A DNA stretch of 64,000 nt, from contig NZ_CP194902.1 in the NCBI RefSeq assembly GCF_051027545.1, positions 5,022,001 to 5,086,000 on the forward strand, written 5' to 3'. The stretch is from Methylocaldum sp002005105 (GTDB lineage: Bacteria; Pseudomonadota; Gammaproteobacteria; Methylococcales; Methylococcaceae). The notes beneath the pieces were generated by a model. It was not told where the DNA came from. It did not search any database and worked only from the letters and a program-made list of their open reading frames with translations. Shown here piece after piece: positions 35,519-44,839 of this stretch. Position numbers and translations under genes: made by a program. Numbering within the stretch: position 1 is the stretch's first letter; every line of letters begins with the position of its first letter.

Positions 35519-36319
35519 TTAGAAAAACGTAGCAACCGCTGCGTCCAGAGTATCCCGCATGTCCGGATCATCGGTCAGGGGGCGAACCAAGGTCATCTGA
35601 CATGCCGCCCTCGGTTCGACGCCCTTCGCGATCAGCTGCCCCGCATACACTAGAAGACGCGTCGAAATTCCCTCGTCCAAACCATGGCCCTTGAGATTGC
35701 GGGCTCGATGAGCAATCTGCACCAGCTTCTCTGCGGTTTTCGGGTCGACGCCGGTTTCGTGGGAAATCACTTCGGTTTCCACTTCGGTCTTCGGGTAATT
35801 GAAATCCAGGGCGCCGAAGCGTTGCTTGGTGGATTGCTTCAAGTCCTTCAAAAGGTTTTGATAGCCGGGATTGTAGGAAATGACCAACTGGAAATCGGGA
35901 TGCGCATGCACCAACTCGCCTTTCTTGTCGAGCGGCATGGTCCGGCGATGATCGGTCAAAGGGTGTATGACCACCGTCGTGTCCTGGCGCGCTTCGACCA
36001 CCTCGTCCAGGTAACAAATCGCACCGATCCTGGCCGCCGTGGTCAATGGCCCGTCCTGCCAGCGCGTGCCGGTGGCGTCGAGCAGGAAACGTCCAATCAG
36101 GTCGGAGGCCGTCATGTCCTCGTTGCAGGCGACGGTAATCAACGGCCGCTTCAGCTTCCAAGCCATGAACTCGATGAAACGGGTCTTGCCGCAACCGGTC
36201 GGGCCTTTCAGCATGACCGGCATCCGCGCGGCATAGGCGGCCTCGAATAACTCGATCTCGTTAGAGACCGGCCGGTAATAGGGTTGTTCTTCGATAAAAT
36301 ACTGTTCGGAGATGGTCAT
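35519..36319 (-). CDS. cbbQ: RuBisCO activase AAA+ ATPase CbbQ
   Basis: 266 aa MoxR-type AAA+ protein. Walker A GPTGCGKTRFIEF (about residues 38-50), Walker B ICYLDEVVEARQDTT and sensor region HPDFQLVISYNPGYQNLLKD are clear. Motor of the CbbQO activase that removes inhibitory sugar phosphates from form I Rubisco. Encoded between a hydrolase gene and cbbO. Confidence 0.96.
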   Translation of the reverse strand: MTISEQYFIEEQPYYRPVSNEIELFEAAYAARMPVMLKGPTGCGKTRFIEFMAWKLKRPLITVACNEDMTASDLIGRFLLDATGTRWQDGPLTTAARIGAICYLDEVVEARQDTTVVIHPLTDHRRTMPLDKKGELVHAHPDFQLVISYNPGYQNLLKDLKQSTKQRFGALDFNYPKTEVETEVISHETGVDPKTAEKLVQIAHRARNLKGHGLDEGISTRLLVYAGQLIAKGVEPRAACQMTLVRPLTDDPDMRDTLDAAVATFF

Positions 36320-36332
36320 CGCTCAATCCTCT

Positions 36333-37253
36333 TCACGGATTTCCACGTTTTATCGACTCGATTAACGTTTTGATAATTTCGTCCGCACGGTTTATCGGCA
36401 GAGAAAAATGGCCCTCGCCCGGAAATGTAAAAACCTGAGCGTGGGGAAGTCGTTCGGCGAGCGCCAGCGTGTGGGATAACGGCACGGTAACATCCGCTTC
36501 GCCGTGCCAGAACGTAGTCGGCATTCGGATCTGCGCGAGGTCAATCCCCCAGTCGTGAGCATACAAAATCATGTCCTGTACTGCTCCCTCCCCGCCCGAA
36601 CGCAAGGCCTCCCGCACCGAGGCGCAGAGGGCCGCTTTAATCTCCGGGCGCGTCAAGGTCGACCGGTCGGAAGCCGGACTGCCTAAAGCCAGTAGAGACA
36701 GCGCCACTTCGGGGCTTCGGAAAATCAGGCGTCCGAGGAACTCTCCGTAAATCAAACGCAGCATCCGGGGTGCGCTACGGGCCGCGCCGAATCCGAACCG
36801 TGCCGGCCAATGCATAGCCTGCGTCGCTTCCGGATCTTCCAATAGCCCGAGACCGCAGATGATCCCGACCGCCTGTACCCGGTCCGGCAGCTGCGCGGCG
36901 AGGGCCAGCCCGTAAGGTCCCCCGCCGGACGTGCCCAGCACTGAGAACCGTTCGATGCCGAGATAATCAGCCAATTGAGCGACGTCGTCAGCCCAACTCC
37001 CGATAGTGCGCGCCGGCTTCAAATCCGACAGTCCGTAGCCGGGACGATCGGGGGCGATAATGCGTGCCCGCTGACGTTCGGCCGCCTGCGCAATGAGGAC
37101 GCTCTCCAGCCGGGAGGCGGGGAACCCGTGGCAGTAGACGACCGGCATTCCGCCGGGATCACCGACCTCGGCGAAGCCGAGCCTGCGCCCGTCTTTGAGC
37201 GTAACGCTCCGATCAAGTCGCTTGCTTAAGTCCATACCTTTTTGAATCGCCAT
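36333..37253 (-). CDS. Alpha/beta-fold hydrolase
   Basis: 306 aa. VVYCHGFPASRLE (oxyanion loop), LGTSGGGPYGLALA (nucleophile elbow, Ser) and GEGHFSLP (His) complete the triad with Asp in WHGEADVTVPL. The substrate is unknown. It lies inside the cbb cluster between cbbS and cbbQ with 13 bases to cbbQ, an unusual position. The cbbS terminator hairpin ends only 5 bases before its ATG. An internal Met at 37235 (MDLSKRL) is an alternative start. Confidence 0.85.
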   Translation of the reverse strand: MAIQKGMDLSKRLDRSVTLKDGRRLGFAEVGDPGGMPVVYCHGFPASRLESVLIAQAAERQRARIIAPDRPGYGLSDLKPARTIGSWADDVAQLADYLGIERFSVLGTSGGGPYGLALAAQLPDRVQAVGIICGLGLLEDPEATQAMHWPARFGFGAARSAPRMLRLIYGEFLGRLIFRSPEVALSLLALGSPASDRSTLTRPEIKAALCASVREALRSGGEGAVQDMILYAHDWGIDLAQIRMPTTFWHGEADVTVPLSHTLALAERLPHAQVFTFPGEGHFSLPINRADEIIKTLIESIKRGNP

Positions 37254-37257
37254 CTCG

Positions 37258-37295
37258 AAAAAAAGCCCCGGCCTGCATTCACAGAACGGGGCTTT
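37258..37295 (-). terminator. Terminator/attenuator after cbbLS
   Basis: Minus strand AAAGCCCCG pairs with CGGGGCTTT over an 18-base loop and is followed by a run of T. It would cut most transcription after cbbLS, leaving read-through for the hydrolase, cbbQ and cbbO. Confidence 0.85.
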
Positions 37296-37316
37296 CGAAC
37301 CTAAGCCTGGCTGCGC

Positions 37317-37676
37317 CTAGGCTTTGATCGGCCCCCGGTAAATCACCATGGCAGCGCCTTGCGACTGCTTGAAGTTGTCGTAGCCGACCAACCGCACATG
37401 GTTGTTCGGATGCGCCTTATGACAGGCCTCCGCTTCCGCCAGAATACGGTCCACATCGGTTTCGCCGAACATCGGCAACTTCCACATATACCAGTAGTGG
37501 TCGAAGGCGTTCTCCGGTTCGGTATGCTCGATGGCCGGATTCCAGCCCTTGCTGACGATGTATTCCACCTGTTTTCGGATATTGGCGGCGTCCATCGGCG
37601 GCAAATAGGAGAAAGTTTCGAATTTTCGGCTCGAAACATCGGTCAGGCTGGATTTGTAATCTTGCATTTCACTCAT
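37317..37676 (-). CDS. cbbS: Ribulose-bisphosphate carboxylase small subunit (form I)
   Basis: 119 aa. SRKFETFSYLPPMDAANIRK near the N-terminus, GWNPAIEHTEPENAF and YWYMWKLPMFGETD are the standard small-subunit signatures. It is 124 bases downstream of cbbL on the same strand and followed by a strong terminator. Assembles with CbbL as L8S8. Confidence 0.97.
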   Translation of the reverse strand: MSEMQDYKSSLTDVSSRKFETFSYLPPMDAANIRKQVEYIVSKGWNPAIEHTEPENAFDHYWYMWKLPMFGETDVDRILAEAEACHKAHPNNHVRLVGYDNFKQSQGAAMVIYRGPIKA

Positions 37677-37800
37677 GATTGTTCCAATCCTCGTTCATTG
37701 ATCGCTTGAGCAATCCCCTCCCGTTTCAGAGGGGACTGCTTTCTAGCGACGTTCGGTTCTTCAACGGTATCGCTTCAAATCAGTCGGACTGTCCGGGCGA

Positions 37801-39222
37801 TTACTTGTGCGCCACGTCGAGTTTGTCAACCGTATCGAACTCGAACTTGATTTCCTTCCAGGTTTCCAATGCAGCCTTGAGCTCGGGGCTGTCCTTGGCC
37901 GCGGATGTCAGAATCTCCTTGCCTTCTTTCTCGAGCTGACGGCCCTGGTTGCGGGCTTCGACGCAAGCTTCCAGAGCAACGCGGTTGGCTGCGGCGCCCG
38001 CCGCGTTGCCCCACGGATGGCCGAGAGTACCGCCGCCGAACTGGAACACGGCGTCATCGCCGAAAATCGACAACAGCGCCGGCATGTGCCAGACATGGAT
38101 ACCGCCCGAAGCGACGGCGAACGCTCCCGGCATGGCGCCCCAATCCTGATCGAAGAAGATGCCTCTAGAGCGATCCTCCTTGATGTAGCGCTCGCGAAGC
38201 AGATCGATCCAGCCCAAGGTGGACGCCCGATCGCCTTCCAGCTTGCCGACGACGGTGCCGGTGTGCAGGTGATCGCCGCCCGATAGTCTCAGAATCTTGG
38301 TCAACACACGGAAATGGATGCCATGATTCGGGTTGCGGTCGATCACGGCGTGCATGGCACGGTGGATATGCAGGAGAACGCCGTTGTCGCGGCACCAGTT
38401 GGCAAGACCCGTATTGGCGCAGAACCCTCCGGTAATGTAGTCGTGCATGATGATGGGCGCACCGATTTCCTTGGCGTATTCCGCACGCTTGTACATTTCT
38501 TCCGGGGTCGGCGCGGTCACGTTCAGGTAATGGCCCTTGCGTTCCCCCGTTTCGCGCTCCGCCTTATGGATGGCTTCCATGACGAAATCGAAGCGTTGCT
38601 TCCAGCGCATGAACGGCTGGCTGTTTACGTTCTCGTCATCCTTGGTGAAGTCCAGGCCGCCGCGCAGGCACTCGTAAACCGCGCGTCCGTAGTTCTTCGC
38701 GGACAGCCCCAGTTTCGGCTTGATGGTGCAGCCCAAGAGCGGGCGGCCGTACTTGTTCATGATGTCGCGCTCGACCTGAATGCCGTGGGGCGGACCGCCG
38801 CAGGTCATCACATAAGCGATTGGGAAGCGCACGTCTTCCAGGCGCAATCCGCGGACGGCCTTGAAGCCGAACACGTTGCCGACCAGAGAAGTGAAAACGT
38901 TTACCACCGACCCTTCCTCGAACAGATCGATCGGATAAGCGATGAAGGCATAGAACTGCTCGTCGCTGCCCGGAACGTCTTCGATGCGGTAGGCGCGGCC
39001 TTTGTAATAGTCGAGATCGGTCAGAAGGTCGGTCCAAACCGTAGTCCAGGTGCCGGTGGACGATTCTGCGGCGACTGCCGCTGCCGCTTCCTCGCGAGGC
39101 ACGCCAGGCTGAGGCGTAATTTTGAATACGGCCAAGATATCGGTATCCGCCGGGGTGTAATCCGGCATCCAGTAGGTCTCGCGGTATTCTTTTACGCCCG
39201 CGCTATAGGTCTTTACAGCCAT
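37801..39222 (-). CDS. cbbL: Ribulose-bisphosphate carboxylase large subunit, form IA
   Basis: 473 aa. Fixes CO2 onto ribulose-1,5-bisphosphate in the Calvin cycle. The carbamylated Lys is residue 194 in GGLDFTKDDENVNSQPF. The catalytic GCTIKPKLGLSAKNYGRA, loop-6 TGTVVGKLEGD and FQFGGGTLGHPWGNAAGAAA segments are intact. The N-terminus MAVKTYSAGVKEYRETYWMP is form IA-like, as in chemoautotrophs and type X methanotrophs. First gene of cbbLS-hydrolase-cbbQ-cbbO. Confidence 0.98.
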   Translation of the reverse strand: MAVKTYSAGVKEYRETYWMPDYTPADTDILAVFKITPQPGVPREEAAAAVAAESSTGTWTTVWTDLLTDLDYYKGRAYRIEDVPGSDEQFYAFIAYPIDLFEEGSVVNVFTSLVGNVFGFKAVRGLRLEDVRFPIAYVMTCGGPPHGIQVERDIMNKYGRPLLGCTIKPKLGLSAKNYGRAVYECLRGGLDFTKDDENVNSQPFMRWKQRFDFVMEAIHKAERETGERKGHYLNVTAPTPEEMYKRAEYAKEIGAPIIMHDYITGGFCANTGLANWCRDNGVLLHIHRAMHAVIDRNPNHGIHFRVLTKILRLSGGDHLHTGTVVGKLEGDRASTLGWIDLLRERYIKEDRSRGIFFDQDWGAMPGAFAVASGGIHVWHMPALLSIFGDDAVFQFGGGTLGHPWGNAAGAAANRVALEACVEARNQGRQLEKEGKEILTSAAKDSPELKAALETWKEIKFEFDTVDKLDVAHK

Positions 39223-39351
39223 ACTTTCCTCCTACCACATCTGTGGATTGTTCTCAGGAATGTTTTTCTGGTCCTACTTGGACCGCAAATCGTATTGTCC
39301 TTTCACAGCGAGGAACTATAAGCCGTTCCGTTCATAAAAAAAATTCAGTTG

Positions 39352-39369
39352 TTATGATTACTGTAATAA
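39352..39369 (-). promoter_or_regulatory. Possible CbbR (LysR-type) operator upstream of cbbL
   Basis: TTATGATTACTGTAATAA is a near-palindrome (core ATTACTGTAAT is perfect) about 130 bases upstream of cbbL in an AT-rich leader. It fits the T-N11-A inverted form bound by LysR-type regulators. No cbbR gene is in the window. Confidence 0.35.
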
Positions 39370-39797
39370 GACTTACTTATACTAAATGACCAACGTTTGG
39401 AGCCCTGACACAAAGGAATGCCCCACGGTCGCCGGATAGAATAAGCCAAGAACTTTCGGCGCTCCAAGGAAGATTTGCCCGATTCGGACGCGAATCGGCT
39501 GTTGTCTCAAACGGCGCACACCGCCCAATCGCTTCGCCTTCGTTCCGTCGCCTCCTCCCTCGGAATACAACTTCAACCGTCGAAACCGGCTTCCCGCTCT
39601 CTCAAATGCTTCGAAGGCATCCGTCGCAAACGTGAGACGGAACGTAAAACCTTGCTCACAATCGGGAACTCTGGCGATTCAAGTGCGTCAACACCGTTAC
39701 GGGCTCACGCTCGTAACCGGGATCAGGGATAGTCCGGATAGACCCGGTTTGTATCCGCCCACCGAATTGGCCAAACTGGATTTTCAAGGAGAGAATC
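39370..39797. other. Gene-free stretch between cbbL and the VPLPA-CTERM gene
   Basis: No credible gene on either strand. It probably holds the divergent leaders. AAGGAGAG at 39786 is the Shine-Dalgarno of the next gene. Confidence 0.35.
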
Positions 39798-40481
39798 ATG
39801 AGACTCGCACCGCTTTATTTGGGAGCGGCATTGGCCGTGACGGGCCAATCCCAGGCAGCATCCTATTTCCTGGACCAAACGAACATCGACCAAGCCCCCT
39901 TTACCGACGGAACGAATTACTTGACGGTGAATGTGGGCACATCGGGGAACGATGTTACCTTTGACGTCGATGCACTGAATGATCCGGGCCAGCCATTTGC
40001 GGACAAGGAATTATCCAATTTCGGCATCCAATCGTTCGGGTTCAATCTGGCAAACGGAACCAGCTTGGAATCGGACAATATCACCGGTTTACCCGCCGGC
40101 TGGAACGTCGATTTCAACCGGACACTAAACGGATTCGGCAGATTCGACGTAGTCGTGTCGGGCACCGGGAGTAACCGCCAGGAGCCGCTCAGCTTTAGCA
40201 TCACCGACATCAACGGCGATACGCCCGACTCCTACCACGCCCCCTCTACCGGAACTGCGGACCAAGGAAACGCTTGGTACGCCGCCCACGTGACGGACTT
40301 TTCAGGCCCCGAACCGGCCATGAACGGCAACCAGAACGGCGAGATCACGAGCGGCTATTTCGGCGGCGGCGACGGCCCGGGAGTAGCGCCGGCACCCGTT
40401 CCGGTTCCCGGCGCGGTCTGGCTGTTCGGCTCGGCCATCGCCGGGCTGGGCCTGATCTCAAGACGTTCCCGCAAAATCTAA
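39798..40481 (+). CDS. VPLPA-CTERM (PEP-CTERM type) sorted exported protein
   Basis: 227 aa. Signal peptide MRLAPLYLGAALAVTGQSQA. The C-terminal sorting signal is APVPVPGAVWLFGSAIAGLG followed by basic ISRRSRK, the tripartite motif-helix-basic layout recognised by an exosortase. The mature region is a beta-rich surface domain (FTDGTNYLTVNVGTSGNDVT). No exosortase gene is nearby. Likely linked to exopolysaccharide or surface layers, as for the family. Confidence 0.85.
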   Translation: MRLAPLYLGAALAVTGQSQAASYFLDQTNIDQAPFTDGTNYLTVNVGTSGNDVTFDVDALNDPGQPFADKELSNFGIQSFGFNLANGTSLESDNITGLPAGWNVDFNRTLNGFGRFDVVVSGTGSNRQEPLSFSITDINGDTPDSYHAPSTGTADQGNAWYAAHVTDFSGPEPAMNGNQNGEITSGYFGGGDGPGVAPAPVPVPGAVWLFGSAIAGLGLISRRSRKI

Positions 40482-40727
40482 AGACTCGGGCTCGCATTCC
40501 GAGGTCCGTGTTTCAAGAGGATGCTAGCCAAGCGGCTGAAATAAGCCCATTTAATGCCGCCTGCCCGAAATTTAGCGGAGTGCCGATTTCTTTTCATTTC
40601 CAGGCAGGCGGCCTCGCCCATCAACAGCAAGGCTCGGGCTCGACTCACCCGTTTGCCTGTGCGCATTCTTGCAGCTGATTTGACGTCCGATAGCTATTTC
40701 GCTATCGGAAAGCATGAAAGACCCGGA

Positions 40728-41528
40728 TCAGAGCAGTTCGAACGTGAAGCCGCCCACGTCGTTAGTGGGTTTGGCCAATAGCAAGCGAATTTCAAACGGT
40801 TTGCCGACAGGCATCAGCGAGGTTTTTTCCCCTTCGGGAAGATATTCCGCAGGCGTGAATATCCGCTCCGCCACCGGGCTTCCGTTGAGTTCGGTGAGAA
40901 CCAGCTTCAGATTGGGGAGCATTTGCGGCAAGTTGGACTGATTCGCAAAGACGAGTTGGAATTCCAGTGCGTCATCGCGGGTCGAGTCCGGCCGCAAGGC
41001 GCGATCGAAAATCTGGATGCGGCGCACGTCTTTATAGGGCGGCAAAGAACAGTCGATCGTCTTGCAGGCCATGTCCAGCCAGGGACGCAGTCGTGCGCTC
41101 TGTACTATTCTGTCTCCTTCGAAAATGACCAGTTGAGCAATCAGGAGACCCAGCAGCCCGAACACGCCCAGCCCCCACAAAGCACCCGGCGTTACCGAGG
41201 ACGGACCGGACTTTCCTTTGCCATGGCCTGCCCGAGCTTCCCCGTCAAACGCCTTGCTTTTGTGCTCGGTCCCCGATTGCTCGCCACCCGACTCCTCGGA
41301 CAGCTCCCGCTCGAATTTTCGGAGGAGGACCGCTTCTCGATCTCCCAAAACCGGAGGTCTGGCTTGAGGCGTGTCCTCCGGAACCGCATCCTTCACGGCT
41401 TGCCCCAAGGATACTAAGACGTTGAAAACGATATGGCAGCGGTCGCAAAGCGCTTCTCCGCGTCCAGCCCGTAATTGGCCGACGCTGATGCGGTATGCGG
41501 TCTTACACTCGGGACAGCGGGTAAACAC
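40728..41528 (-). CDS. Zinc-ribbon DUF3426 membrane protein
   Basis: 266 aa. N-terminal MJ0042-type zinc ribbon (MFTRCPECKTAYRIS and ALCDRCHIVF, four Cys), a charged low-complexity stretch, one membrane helix (LGVFGLLGLLIAQLVIF) and a C-terminal DUF3426 domain (DALEFQLVFANQSNLPQMLP, NDVGGFTFELL). It follows prmA by 3 bases, as in many gammaproteobacteria. The function is unknown. Confidence 0.9.
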   Translation of the reverse strand: MFTRCPECKTAYRISVGQLRAGRGEALCDRCHIVFNVLVSLGQAVKDAVPEDTPQARPPVLGDREAVLLRKFERELSEESGGEQSGTEHKSKAFDGEARAGHGKGKSGPSSVTPGALWGLGVFGLLGLLIAQLVIFEGDRIVQSARLRPWLDMACKTIDCSLPPYKDVRRIQIFDRALRPDSTRDDALEFQLVFANQSNLPQMLPNLKLVLTELNGSPVAERIFTPAEYLPEGEKTSLMPVGKPFEIRLLLAKPTNDVGGFTFELL

Positions 41529-41531
41529 GAT

Positions 41532-42410
41532 TCAACCTCGAAGCTTGGCGCCGGTAAGCAATGCCCATTCCTCGCGAACCACGGGGGGAGAGAAATCGAA
41601 CTGCGACGCGTAGGCCGCGCGGACGTTTTCGACCTGCGTCGCCAAAATACCGGACAATGCCAAACTCCCGCCGGGCCGGACTTTTTCGCTGATTTCCGCC
41701 GCCAGTTCGATCAAAGGCGTAGCCAAAATGTTGGCGACCAGCACATCAGCGCGGACAGCGGCAAGCTCGCGCGGATACCCGAGGGCCAACCTGTCCTCCA
41801 CGCCATTCTTGCGCGCGTTTTCGTCCGAGGCGGTGAGCGCCTGGGGATCGATATCCACGCCATAGGCTTTCGCCGCACCCAGCTTCAATGCAGCCACAGC
41901 CAGAACTCCCGATCCGCAGCCGTAATCGATCACGGTCTTGCCTGCGAGATCCTGGCCGTCCAGCCATTCGAGGCAAAGCGCTGTCGTGGGATGAGTGCCG
42001 GTTCCGAAAGCCAAGCCGGGGTCGAGCACTACGTTGACGGCCACGGGTTCCGGCGGCTCGAAGCCGGTCGGGCAAATCCAGAGCCTCTGGCCGAAGCGCA
42101 TCGGCTGAAAATGATCCAGCCACGCTCTCTCCCATACACGGTCTTCCAAATCCTCGAGCTGATATTGAAGTACTCGCTCGCCGAATTGGTTCGCGACCGA
42201 GTTCCGTATGCGATTGGTATTGGCGTCGGCATCGAATAACCCGATCACTTTAGTCTGCCGCCAAACCGGCGTCTCCCCCGGCCTGGGTTCGAACAGAGGC
42301 TGGTCGCCGGCATCTTCGAAGCTGACGGAAACGGCGCCGAGATTCGACAAAAGATCGGAAACCGGCTCCGCCAAAGACTCATCGACCGTAATCGCCAGCT
42401 GACGCCACAT
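41532..42410 (-). CDS. prmA: Ribosomal protein L11 methyltransferase
   Basis: 292 aa; trimethylates L11 using SAM. Motif I VIDYGCGSGVLAVAALKLGA, the FGTGTHPTTALCLEWL cap and the catalytic-region VANILATPLIELAAE are conserved. Its start overlaps the accC stop by one base, the widely conserved accC-prmA arrangement. Confidence 0.96.
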   Translation of the reverse strand: MWRQLAITVDESLAEPVSDLLSNLGAVSVSFEDAGDQPLFEPRPGETPVWRQTKVIGLFDADANTNRIRNSVANQFGERVLQYQLEDLEDRVWERAWLDHFQPMRFGQRLWICPTGFEPPEPVAVNVVLDPGLAFGTGTHPTTALCLEWLDGQDLAGKTVIDYGCGSGVLAVAALKLGAAKAYGVDIDPQALTASDENARKNGVEDRLALGYPRELAAVRADVLVANILATPLIELAAEISEKVRPGGSLALSGILATQVENVRAAYASQFDFSPPVVREEWALLTGAKLRG

Positions 42411-43756
42411 CAGTGTTTCAATCCGAGCTTCTGCTCCAAATAATGGATATTCTGCCCGCCGGCATTAAAAGCCGCATCGTTGATGATATCGAGCAACAAA
42501 GGAATATTGCACTTGATACCGCCGATGACCATTTCCTGAAGCGCCATGCGGGCACGCGCGATAGCCCCGCTCCGGGTCTCGCCGTGGGCGATGAGCTTGC
42601 CGATCATCGAGTCGTAATAAGGCGGTACCCGATAGCCGTTATAGATATGCGTTTCGACCCGGATTCCAGGACCTCCGGGCATATGGAACTGCTCGATCAC
42701 GCCGGGGCTCGGGATAAAACTTTGCGGATCCTCGGCGTTGATCCGGCACTCAATGGCATGGCCCCGCATCTGAACATCCTCCTGCCTGATCGCCAATACC
42801 TCGCCGGCGGCAATGCGAAGCTGCTCCTTGACGATATCGAAGCCCGTCACCATTTCCGTCACCGGATGTTCCACCTGTACCCGGGTATTCATCTCGATGA
42901 AATAAAACTGGCCGTCCTGGTAAAGAAACTCGAAGGTTCCGGCGCCCAGATAGCCGATTTCCTGACAGGCTCTGACGCAACGCTCACCGATTTGGCGACG
43001 CTGCTCCTCGGTAATGCCGGGCGCCGGCGCCTCTTCGACGACTTTCTGATGCCGACGCTGAGTGGAGCAATCGCGCTCGCCCAGATGAACCACATTCCCG
43101 TGTCCGTCGGCAATCACTTGGACCTCGATATGCCGCGGATTTTCCAGGAACTTCTCCATATAGACCATGTCGTTGCCGAATGCCGCCGCGGCCTCCCCTC
43201 GAGTCAGCGTGATGGCGCTCGGAAGATTCGCCTCGCTGTGGACGACCCGCATGCCGCGTCCTCCACCGCCGCCCGCCGCCTTGATGATGACCGGAAAACC
43301 GATTCGGCGGGCGACTTTCAGGTTTTCGTCGTGATTTTCGCTCAAAGGGCCATCCGAGCCGGGCAAACACGGAATACCGGCCTTTTTCATGGCCTCGATG
43401 GCAGACACCTTGTCCCCCATGAGCCGGATGGTCTCCGGACGAGGGCCGATGAAAATGAAACCGCTTTGGATCACTTTTTCCGCGAAGTCGGCGTTCTCCG
43501 ACAAAAACCCGTAACCGGGATGGATAGCCACCGAATCGGTGACTTCGGCGGAGCTGATGATAGCCGGAATGTTGAGATAGCTTTCCTTCGACGGCGCAGG
43601 ACCGATGCACACGGACTCGTCGGCGAGCCGCACGTGCTTTAGGTCGCGATCGGCCTCGGAATGCACGGCCACGGCTTTGATACCGAGTTCGCGGCAAGCA
43701 CGAAGAATGCGCAGGGCGATCTCGCCCCTGTTGGCGATGAGAACTTTACCGAGCAT
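42410..43756 (-). CDS. accC: Acetyl-CoA carboxylase, biotin carboxylase subunit
   Basis: 448 aa; carboxylates BCCP-biotin with bicarbonate and ATP, the first committed step in fatty acid synthesis. ATP-grasp signatures: KVLIANRGEIALRILRACRE, IKAAGGGGGRGMRVV (ATP loop), FIEMNTRVQVEHPVTEMVTG and IECRINAEDP. Directly behind accB by 50 bases. Confidence 0.98.
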   Translation of the reverse strand: MLGKVLIANRGEIALRILRACRELGIKAVAVHSEADRDLKHVRLADESVCIGPAPSKESYLNIPAIISSAEVTDSVAIHPGYGFLSENADFAEKVIQSGFIFIGPRPETIRLMGDKVSAIEAMKKAGIPCLPGSDGPLSENHDENLKVARRIGFPVIIKAAGGGGGRGMRVVHSEANLPSAITLTRGEAAAAFGNDMVYMEKFLENPRHIEVQVIADGHGNVVHLGERDCSTQRRHQKVVEEAPAPGITEEQRRQIGERCVRACQEIGYLGAGTFEFLYQDGQFYFIEMNTRVQVEHPVTEMVTGFDIVKEQLRIAAGEVLAIRQEDVQMRGHAIECRINAEDPQSFIPSPGVIEQFHMPGGPGIRVETHIYNGYRVPPYYDSMIGKLIAHGETRSGAIARARMALQEMVIGGIKCNIPLLLDIINDAAFNAGGQNIHYLEQKLGLKH

Positions 43757-43806
43757 GAACTGACACCTGGTGGATGGGCCGAATTAGAAGCAACGGCGAT
43801 AGGCCG

Positions 43807-44256
43807 TTACTCGATGACGAACAAGGGCTGGTTGTATTCCACCGGTTGGGCGTTTTCTACCAGCACCTTTGCGATCACACCGGCTTTGTCCGCCTCGATC
43901 TGATTTAGAATCTTCATCGCCTCGATGATGCAGAGCGTATCGCCTACTTCCACGCGCTGGCCGACCTCGACGAAAGCCTTCGCTCCTGGCGAGGGCGAAC
44001 GGTAAAAGGTTCCCACCATGGGCGATCGGACGATGTGCCCGGTCAGTTTATCCGCCGTCGCCTCGGCCGACTGAGGCGCTGCGGTCGGCTGTGGCGCAAC
44101 GGCCGGCGCAGCAGCCTGCAATACCTGCACCGGTTGCGGCGCCGTACTGCTGTACCGACTGATGCGTACCGATTCCTCCCCTTCGCGAATCTCGATTTCG
44201 GCAATGCCCGACTCTTCGATCATTTCGATGAGCTTTTTTATTTTTCTAATATCCAT
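43807..44256 (-). CDS. accB: Acetyl-CoA carboxylase biotin carboxyl carrier protein
   Basis: 149 aa. C-terminal biotinyl domain with the biotinylation site IEAMKILNQIEAD (Lys in AMK), an Ala/Pro-rich linker and an N-terminal MDIRKIKKLIEMIEESGIAE helix, all typical of AccB. Between aroQ (3 bases) and accC. Confidence 0.97.
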   Translation of the reverse strand: MDIRKIKKLIEMIEESGIAEIEIREGEESVRISRYSSTAPQPVQVLQAAAPAVAPQPTAAPQSAEATADKLTGHIVRSPMVGTFYRSPSPGAKAFVEVGQRVEVGDTLCIIEAMKILNQIEADKAGVIAKVLVENAQPVEYNQPLFVIE

Positions 44257-44259
44257 GTC

Positions 44260-44703
44260 TTAGCCTGTTTTTAGGATGTGTATGGCGGCAGTCAAGGCGA
44301 GCTCATAACCGAGCGCGCCGAATCCGCAAATAACGCCTTTGGCGATATCGGATAAATATGAGTGTTTGCGGAAAGGCTCCCGCGCGTGAACGTTGGATAA
44401 ATGGACTTCAATGAAAGGAATGCGGGTTGCAAGAAACGCATCTCGAAGCGCGATACTGGTATGCGTGTAAGCTCCCGGATTGATGAGTATGAAGTCGATG
44501 GATTCCCTGAACGCCTGGTGGATACGGTCTATAAGCTCGTGCTCGGCATTGCTCTGGAAAAAATCCAGATGGCAACCCAGCGCTTGCGCCTTGGAGTCCA
44601 GTGCAGACTCGATGTCGCCAAGCGTTTGACTGCCGTATAACCCCGGCTCGCGAAACCCAAGCAAATTGAGATTCGGGCCGTTGAGCACAAGGATGTTTGC
44701 CAT
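44260..44703 (-). CDS. aroQ: 3-dehydroquinate dehydratase, type II
   Basis: 147 aa; third step of the shikimate pathway. VLNGPNLNLLGFREPGLYG (catalytic Tyr), LINPGAYTHTSIALRDA and EVHLSNVHAREPFRKHSYLS are the type II hallmark motifs. It precedes accB by 3 bases, a common gammaproteobacterial linkage. Confidence 0.97.
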   Translation of the reverse strand: MANILVLNGPNLNLLGFREPGLYGSQTLGDIESALDSKAQALGCHLDFFQSNAEHELIDRIHQAFRESIDFILINPGAYTHTSIALRDAFLATRIPFIEVHLSNVHAREPFRKHSYLSDIAKGVICGFGALGYELALTAAIHILKTG

Positions 44704-44839
44704 ATTACGAGAGCAGCCCCGTTTCCGATTACCGCAGAAGCCGAAAAACCGCGGCTATTTTGCCGAAATGCGCAAAATCTGTCCACAAATGAAGGATTTC
44801 GCTTACATTCGACGCAGTTAGCGCGTTTTGGCGGAAAGG

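Noticed and set aside
37258..37295. Possible riboswitch before the hydrolase gene
   Set aside because: A simple GC stem followed by T-run fits a terminator; no conserved riboswitch core was seen.
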